Source: CALMZY01 sp052033915
GTDB lineage: Bacteria > Verrucomicrobiota > Kiritimatiellia > CAIQIC01 > JAGNIJ01
DNA length: 47,963 nucleotides
Assembly (NCBI GenBank): GCA_052033915.1
Contig: JBPOJF010000002.1
Span: forward strand, 1-47,963
Reading direction: 5' to 3'
A model generated the notes under the pieces. It had not been told where the DNA came from and did no database searches. It was given only the letters and a program-made list of their open reading frames with translations. The translations under genes were made by a program, and so were the position numbers. Below, piece by piece: positions 41,213-47,963 of this stretch; position 1 is the stretch's first letter, and each line of letters opens with the position of its first letter.

Positions 41213-42298
41213 CTACAGCACCTCGGTGTACCGGCCGCTGGCCCTCAATTTCTCGACCAGTTTCTTGACCTCCTGCGCGCGATCCTTCGGGCAGATGAGC
41301 GTAACGCCCATGGCCTGAACCACAATCAGATCACGCACGCCGACGAGCGCGGTCAACCGGTCCTTGGAGAGCACGATGTTGTCGCGCGCGTGAACGCTTT
41401 CGCAATGGCCCACCAGCACGTTCCCCTCGGCATTCCGCGGGATATGGTCCTCGATCGCCGTCCAGGAACCCACGTCGTCCCAACGGAACTCGCCGCGGGC
41501 CATGACGATGTTGTCGGCTTTTTCCATCAGGGCGAAGTCTATCGAAATCTTCTCCAGCGGCTTGTAGTTGTTCCGCAACGCCCGGTCAAAACCCGCCTTT
41601 CCCGCCGACCGGGCCAGTGTCTGCACCAGATCCCACAAGACCGGCCGATACTTTTTGAACGCGTGCTCAAGGGTTGAAACGGACCACACGAACATGCCGG
41701 AGTTCCAGTAATAGTTCCCGGAATCGAAGTACCTCTTCGCCTTGGCCAGGTTCGGTTTCTCGACGAACCGGCGCGCGCGGCAGAAGCGAATTCCTCCCAC
41801 GGTTCGGCTTCCCGGTTCCACCTCGATATACCCATAGCCCGTGTTGGGGTCGCGCGGTTTGATGCCGATGGTAATCAGCACGTGCTCACGCCGGGCCCGC
41901 GTCAGGCATGCCTTCAGGGTTTTCCTGAACAGCGCGATGTTGCCCATGATGTGATCGGCGGTGAGGACGCAGAACACGCCGTCGGGATCGCGATGCTTGA
42001 CGATCGCCGCGGCCGCGGCGATCGCGGCCGCCGTGTCGCGGCCGAAGGGCTCACCGATGATGTTCCGCGCCGGCAAGGCCGGCGCGGCTTTTCGCGTCAT
42101 GGACACGAGTTCCTTGTTCGTGATGACAAAGATGCGGCTGGCCGGGATCAGCCCTTTGAGCCGATCAATGGCCTGGGCCAGCAGCGGCTTCCCCCCGATG
42201 AGCGACAGGAACTGCTTCGGCATCCGCGATGTGCTCAGCGGCCAGAAACGCTCCCCCTTCCCCCCCGCCAGGATCACGGCAAAGAAATGCTTGTTCAT
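41213..42298 (-). CDS. manC: Mannose-1-phosphate guanylyltransferase
   Basis: The 361-aa nucleotidyltransferase makes GDP-mannose for glycans. It has the signature LAGGKGERFWPLSTSRMPKQFL, LTADHIMGN, VEKPNLAKAKRY and WNSGMFVWS. It lacks the C-terminal cupin isomerase domain of the long bifunctional type. The ATG was chosen because GGAGGG lies 4-5 nt upstream and the ATG shares one base with the trpA stop (TGATG). A short upstream extension inside trpA was rejected. No manB or gmd is close by. Confidence 0.93.
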   Translation of the reverse strand: MNKHFFAVILAGGKGERFWPLSTSRMPKQFLSLIGGKPLLAQAIDRLKGLIPASRIFVITNKELVSMTRKAAPALPARNIIGEPFGRDTAAAIAAAAAIVKHRDPDGVFCVLTADHIMGNIALFRKTLKACLTRARREHVLITIGIKPRDPNTGYGYIEVEPGSRTVGGIRFCRARRFVEKPNLAKAKRYFDSGNYYWNSGMFVWSVSTLEHAFKKYRPVLWDLVQTLARSAGKAGFDRALRNNYKPLEKISIDFALMEKADNIVMARGEFRWDDVGSWTAIEDHIPRNAEGNVLVGHCESVHARDNIVLSKDRLTALVGVRDLIVVQAMGVTLICPKDRAQEVKKLVEKLRASGRYTEVL

Positions 42299-43101
42299 CA
42301 CACCCTCCTCACGGCTTGCACCAACGTTTTCACCCACGCTGCGGCGGCTGTACGTCCGCGGCTGGTATTCGGTTCTGAAGCGAAACGATCCACGATCGCG
42401 CTTCCCACGACAATGGCGTCGGCCTCTCTCGCGGCGGTCTTCGCCTGGGTCGGTGTGGAAATTCCAAACCCGAGCGCCACGGGAAGTTGAGTCATCCGTT
42501 TGGTCGTTTTGATCAACGACATGGCCGCAGGCGACAGTTCCTTCTGCATGCCCGTCACGCCCTCGCGAGACACGCAGTAGACAAAGCCCGTGCAGGCTTG
42601 AACGATCCTGCGGATTCGCGCCTCCGGGCTCGTCGGGGCCACGAGGCAGATATTGTTGAGCCGGTGCTGTTCAAGCGTTGACGCATGCCGGCCGGCCTCC
42701 TCGACGGGCAGGTCCAGGATCAGCAGGCCGTCCGTCCCCGAACGGGCAATCCGGCGCACCGTGTTTTCAAAGCCTCGCGCGATGAGAAGGTTCAGGTAGC
42801 TGTAAAACAGGATGGGAATGTCGCTCCTTTTCCGGATCTCTGCCACGCAATCCAGTACGCCGTTGAGCGTGGTCCCACTGGCGAGAGCGCGCGCGGCGGA
42901 TTGCTGGTTGACACGCCCGTCCGCAAGCGGGTCCGAAAACGGAATGCCCAGTTCCACGATGTCCACCCCGGCATCTTCCAGTTTCAGCACGATCTCAGCC
43001 GTGGCCTTCAAGCTCGGATCGCCTGCGGTAATATACGCGATAAAGCCCTTCCGGCTTCTTTCCTTCAGCCATTCAAAACGACGCTCGATTCGAGTCTTCA
43101 T
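42298..43101 (-). CDS. trpA: Tryptophan synthase alpha subunit
   Basis: The 267-aa TIM-barrel subunit cleaves indole-glycerol phosphate. VELGIPFSDPLADG carries the catalytic Glu and Asp, followed by RVNQ where most have PxIQ. YCVSREGVTGM and ALGFGISTPTQ form the phosphate-binding loops. Length is normal. No trpB or other trp gene is adjacent, which is unusual because trpA generally follows trpB. The start overlaps coaX by ATGA. Confidence 0.95.
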   Translation of the reverse strand: MKTRIERRFEWLKERSRKGFIAYITAGDPSLKATAEIVLKLEDAGVDIVELGIPFSDPLADGRVNQQSAARALASGTTLNGVLDCVAEIRKRSDIPILFYSYLNLLIARGFENTVRRIARSGTDGLLILDLPVEEAGRHASTLEQHRLNNICLVAPTSPEARIRRIVQACTGFVYCVSREGVTGMQKELSPAAMSLIKTTKRMTQLPVALGFGISTPTQAKTAAREADAIVVGSAIVDRFASEPNTSRGRTAAAAWVKTLVQAVRRV

Positions 43102-43880
43102 ATTCTCCGATTCAGTTCAAAAATCCTTCCCAGCCCGCGCAGCGTGAGGTCCGGATCAAACGACATCGGGATTCCGGAACCCCGCAGCACCCATTCGGCA
43201 TCCCCTCCGGTCGCGCAGAGTGTGATCCCCTTCTCCCCGATTCGCGCCGTCAGTTCCTTCAGAATCTCCCGCACCAGGCCGCGGTAGCCCCACACCGCGC
43301 CCAGCCTCATGGCCTCCGCGGTGCTCTTGCCCACGGAGTTCCGCACCGGGCCAAGCGTGCTATGCGGCAGAAGCGCCGTTTTCTCCGAAAGATAACTGAA
43401 CATCAGGGCAGGACCGGGCGCGATGACACCGCCCACGTAGCCTTTCTTCCGGCGGACAATGTCGAACGTCACCGCGGTACCGAAATCGGCGACGATGACC
43501 GGGGCGCCGTACCGGTGAGCCGCCTCGCAGGCGTTCGCCAGCCGGTCTGCGCCGATCGTTTCCGGTTTCGGGTACGTGATCGGCACGCCGAGTTTGCAGT
43601 GATGATTCACGTAGACCCGCGGAATATTCGGCCACAATTTACGCGCGGAGTTTGCCCACAGCTTCTTTACAGTGGGGACAACGCAAGAGAGCACGACACC
43701 GTCGGGAGTGGTCCGGCCGGCCACGCCGGCCATTTTCGCTTGAACCCGGGCAGGGAGACGAATGGACGTGGCGATCCTGTCGCGCTTCAGTATCCGGCCG
43801 CCGGAGAAAATGCCAACCGACGTGCTCGTATTGCCCACGTCGATCACAACGATCTTTTCTCTGGAAGCCTTAGCTTTCAT
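43098..43880 (-). CDS. coaX: Type III pantothenate kinase
   Basis: The 260-aa ASKHA-fold kinase performs the first committed step of CoA synthesis. VVIDVGNTSTSVGIF, ADFGTAVTFDIV, GGVIAPGPALMFSYLSEKTALLP and ATGGDAEWV are diagnostic. The ATG overlaps the birA stop (ATGA); a longer upstream frame inside birA was rejected. birA-coaX adjacency is seen in many bacteria. Confidence 0.95.
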   Translation of the reverse strand: MKAKASREKIVVIDVGNTSTSVGIFSGGRILKRDRIATSIRLPARVQAKMAGVAGRTTPDGVVLSCVVPTVKKLWANSARKLWPNIPRVYVNHHCKLGVPITYPKPETIGADRLANACEAAHRYGAPVIVADFGTAVTFDIVRRKKGYVGGVIAPGPALMFSYLSEKTALLPHSTLGPVRNSVGKSTAEAMRLGAVWGYRGLVREILKELTARIGEKGITLCATGGDAEWVLRGSGIPMSFDPDLTLRGLGRIFELNRRI

Positions 43881-44506
43881 TCGATGCCGGGAATGCCTTC
43901 CTTCCCTCCCCAATGGACCCACTCCTTCATCACGCGTTCCGTCTGGCGCTGTTTCAGAAGCGGATACCAAACCTCCAGTTCCTCCAGAACCGCACGAGTG
44001 ACATGCTCACAGCTTACCAGAACGCCCTCCATATGACAGGAAGTGGCTGTTTCTTTCAAGGCATCAGTCCAGTCTTCAGCCTTCTGTCCCACGTTGATGC
44101 CGATGCCGACCACGGCGAATTCGATCCGCCCCTCTCCGATCCGGGGTTCAATGAGAACGCCCGCGATCTTTTTTCGGCGCGCGAGCACATCGTTGGGCCA
44201 TTTGAGAGTCAGTTCGCTCAGCCCCAGATGTTCCAGCGCCCGAACGACCCCCACCCCGCCGAGAATCGCCAGAAGCCCGGCGTCGGCGGCGGGAATTCCC
44301 GGCCGTAGAAGAACGGACAGATACACACCCTGCCCAGGAACCGAACTCCAAACCCTGCCCCGGCGACCCCGTCCCTGTGTCTGCCTCCGGGCGACCACCG
44401 CAGTCCCCTCCCCCGCGCCCTGCACGGCCAGATCCTTGAGAACATCGTTGGTGGACGTGACCTCGTCGTATGAGAGAAGAGGATGCCCGATGCGCGTAGT
44501 GTTCAT
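43877..44506 (-). CDS. birA: Biotin-protein ligase, single-domain
   Basis: The 209-aa enzyme attaches biotin to carboxylase carrier proteins. It has the adenylate loop GRGRRGRVWSS, the core KWPNDVLARRKKIAGVLIE, and VGIGINVG. There is no N-terminal HTH, so it is the non-regulatory class I form. The ATG lies 4 nt after the nadC stop; a longer upstream frame lies inside nadC. A small C-terminal SH3-like domain is present (about 160-209). Confidence 0.94.
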   Translation of the reverse strand: MNTTRIGHPLLSYDEVTSTNDVLKDLAVQGAGEGTAVVARRQTQGRGRRGRVWSSVPGQGVYLSVLLRPGIPAADAGLLAILGGVGVVRALEHLGLSELTLKWPNDVLARRKKIAGVLIEPRIGEGRIEFAVVGIGINVGQKAEDWTDALKETATSCHMEGVLVSCEHVTRAVLEELEVWYPLLKQRQTERVMKEWVHWGGKEGIPGIE

Positions 44507-44510
44507 CCGA

Positions 44511-45370
44511 TCAGCCGCAGAATTCCAGGGACAGGTCCGCCACCGGCGCCGAGTGCGTAATGGCCCCCACGGACACCGCGTCGACCCCCGTTTGGGCAAT
44601 CCGCCGGATCGTCTCCAGAGAGACGCCGCCGGATACTTCAATCCGGCTCTTCCCATTCACAAGCCGGACACAGCGGCGGATTCTATCGAGCGGCATGTTA
44701 TCGAGCAGAATCCAGTCAGGCGCCGCCTTCAGGACGGACTTCAGATCGGCCTCGCTTTCGACTTCGACCTCGATCCGCAGGCCGGGATATCGGCGGCGCG
44801 CCGCCGTAACGGCTTCGGCCAGCGAGCCCTTCTTCTTCCGTTTCCAGAACGTCCGGTGATTGTCCTTGATGAGGACGCGGTCATGGAGCCCGAATCGGTG
44901 GTTAGCGCCGCCGCCGCAAAGCACGGCGTATTTCTCAAGCGTACGCAACAAGGGCGTGGTCTTCCGGGTATCGAGCACCTGCACGCCGTACGGTTTTGCC
45001 TTGAGGACGAACCGGCGCGTCAGCGTCGCGATGCCCGTCATGCGCTGAAGGAAGTTCAGGGCAACACGCTCCGCAGCCAGAATGCTGCGCGCATTTCCGC
45101 TCACAACGAGAATGGAATCCCCCGAGGATACGGACTGCCCGTCCTTTGCCAGGATACGGACATCCAGTTTCGGGTTGCAGACCTTGAATACGAGCCTCGC
45201 GACGGCGGCGCCGGCGACAACGTACTTGCCTCTCGAAACGATCACGGCGCGCGCCGTGTCGGCCGGACCCAGCATGACCGTCGAAGTCACGTCTCCCAGG
45301 CCCATGTCCTCCCGGAGAGCGCGTTTGACCAAATCTTTCACGCCGGGTCGTTTTGAAATATCGCTGCCTT

Positions 45371-45374
<4 letters not shown>
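44511..45374 (-). CDS. nadC: Quinolinate phosphoribosyltransferase
   Basis: The 287-aa enzyme makes nicotinate mononucleotide from quinolinate and PRPP for NAD. GLGDVTST, ERVALNFLQRMTGIATLT, LDTRKTTPLLRTLEKYAV, GGGANHRFGLHDRVLIKDNH and VEVEVES are all characteristic. Length is normal. No nadA or nadB is adjacent. The start overlaps the uvrB stop by ATGA. Confidence 0.96.
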
Positions 45375-47437
<2,063 letters not shown>

Positions 47438-47446
47438 AAACCATCA

Positions 47447-47474
47447 AACATAAACCATTTCATCTTGAATCCAA
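47447..47474 (-). promoter_or_regulatory. Putative promoter of the uvrB-lepB operon
   Basis: On the minus strand, TTGGAT, 16 bp, TATGTT ends 9 bp before the uvrB ATG. Transcription would begin almost at the start codon, giving a nearly leaderless message, which fits the missing ribosome site. No LexA box was recognised. Confidence 0.4.
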
Positions 47475-47510
47475 GCCGAGACCTCTGGTAGGAAAATACA
47501 CCTCAACGGT

Positions 47511-47587
47511 GTACCTGTAGCTCAATTGGACAGAGCATCTGACTACGGATCAGAAGGTTGCAGGTTCAACTCCTGCCAGGTACGCCA
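47511..47587 (+). tRNA. tRNA-Arg(ACG)
   Basis: Acceptor GTACCTG/CAGGTAC with discriminator G and encoded CCA. Anticodon stem TCTGA/TCAGA encloses CTACGGA, giving anticodon ACG (normally read as ICG after TadA editing). T loop TTCAACT. Confidence 0.96.
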
Positions 47588-47652
47588 TTTTGATCGTTCC
47601 GATCTTTCCGCAAGGGCCTTCAGCGGACCGCCGGCCTGATTCACAAACAACC

Positions 47653-47963
47653 TCAACGGCTCCGGCGGAAAAACAGCAGGGATAAGCCGGAGAGCAAAAG
47701 CATTATCGTTGACGGTTCGGGAATGATGTAGGCAACCCGGAAACCAAAACCATCGCCCTCCATTTCCGGATCAGCCGGATCTTGACTCGTTACACTCAAC
47801 GCGCTCGCATGGTTAAACAGCCCCCCCCTGATGATCCGATAGTTCGGCGCTCCGAATGTGTCGGTCCACTCCGCCACGTTCCCCCCCATATCGGCAACTC
47901 CGTAAGGACTGCGTCCGGTCGTCTCCCCAATTTCGGTGTAGTATACCCAGTTACCATTGTGCT
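47653..47963 (-). CDS. C-terminal part of an FGE-sulfatase domain protein with PEP-CTERM tail
   Basis: The 5' end lies beyond the window. The visible 102 residues carry the end of a formylglycine-generating-enzyme/SUMF1-type fold (SPYGVADMGGNVAEWTDTF, then RIIRGGLFNH and GFGFRVAYI). It is followed immediately by a PEP-CTERM sorting signal: IPEPST, a hydrophobic stretch LLLSGLSLLFF and terminal RRSR. PEP-CTERM proteins are exported and processed by exosortase in exopolysaccharide-making diderms. The catalytic residues of true FGE are not in view, so enzymatic activity cannot be judged. Confidence 0.88.
   Translation of the reverse strand, partial: HNGNWVYYTEIGETTGRSPYGVADMGGNVAEWTDTFGAPNYRIIRGGLFNHASALSVTSQDPADPEMEGDGFGFRVAYIIPEPSTIMLLLSGLSLLFFRRSR

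Overview
The window is GC-rich bacterial chromosome, dominated by housekeeping genes packed into long, translationally coupled operons. LpxA (lipid A), a GspC-like inner-membrane protein, LspA, LepB and a protein with a PEP-CTERM tail point to a diderm bacterium. I infer, at low confidence, the PVC superphylum (Verrucomicrobiota/Kiritimatiellota-like): type 2-like IleRS, a DksA-like protein with a histone-like Lys tail, a signal peptidase I with a large insert, and PEP-CTERM. No rRNA or other decisive phylogenetic marker lies in the window.

Region 1 (347-11028) is a 10.7-kb integrative element in the 3' half of a tRNA-Pro(CGG) gene. It is bounded by a perfect 48-bp direct repeat, and short TTTGTGTGCGR motifs at both ends look like integrase arm sites. 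Its genes are all on the + strand and mostly overlap by ATGA junctions: tyrosine integrase, an HTH protein of unknown role, a Xre regulator, an excisionase/AlpA-like protein, a primase-helicase, a TubC_N-like small protein, a Cys-rich protein, terminase small and large subunits, a 66-aa protein, an ERCC4-type nuclease and an HTH/zinc/AT-hook protein. It has no portal, capsid, tail or lysis gene. This fits a phage satellite that carries its own complete terminase. Ten copies of TGCGGCTRRT lie in the end of the primase-helicase gene, in different reading frames and both orientations, and are a candidate iteron origin.

Region 2 (11162-15259) holds a nucleotide-amino-sugar pair (hexapeptide N-acetyltransferase and DegT aminotransferase), a convergent REC-GAF-GGDEF-HD-GYP cyclic-di-GMP protein and tRNA-Gly(CCC). 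Region 3 (15409-23752) is ileS, then a dksA-like gene, lspA, miaA, hflX, radC and lpxA. Region 4 (23760-28881) is a riboflavin operon under an FMN riboswitch: ribBA, ribH, nusB, ftsY, ribD and ribE. Region 5 (29039-36062) has a LacI-family regulator, a coiled-coil zinc-ribbon protein, rnpB (RNase P RNA), a GspC-like protein, and divergent rnr and glgA.

Region 6 (36360-47437) is an eleven-gene operon on the minus strand: uvrB, nadC, birA, coaX, trpA, manC, ruvX, truA, rpe, lepA, lepB. It mixes DNA repair, cofactor, sugar-nucleotide, RNA modification, translation and secretion functions, mostly with ATGA-type overlaps. tRNA-Arg(ACG) and the 3' end of an FGE-sulfatase/PEP-CTERM gene close the window.
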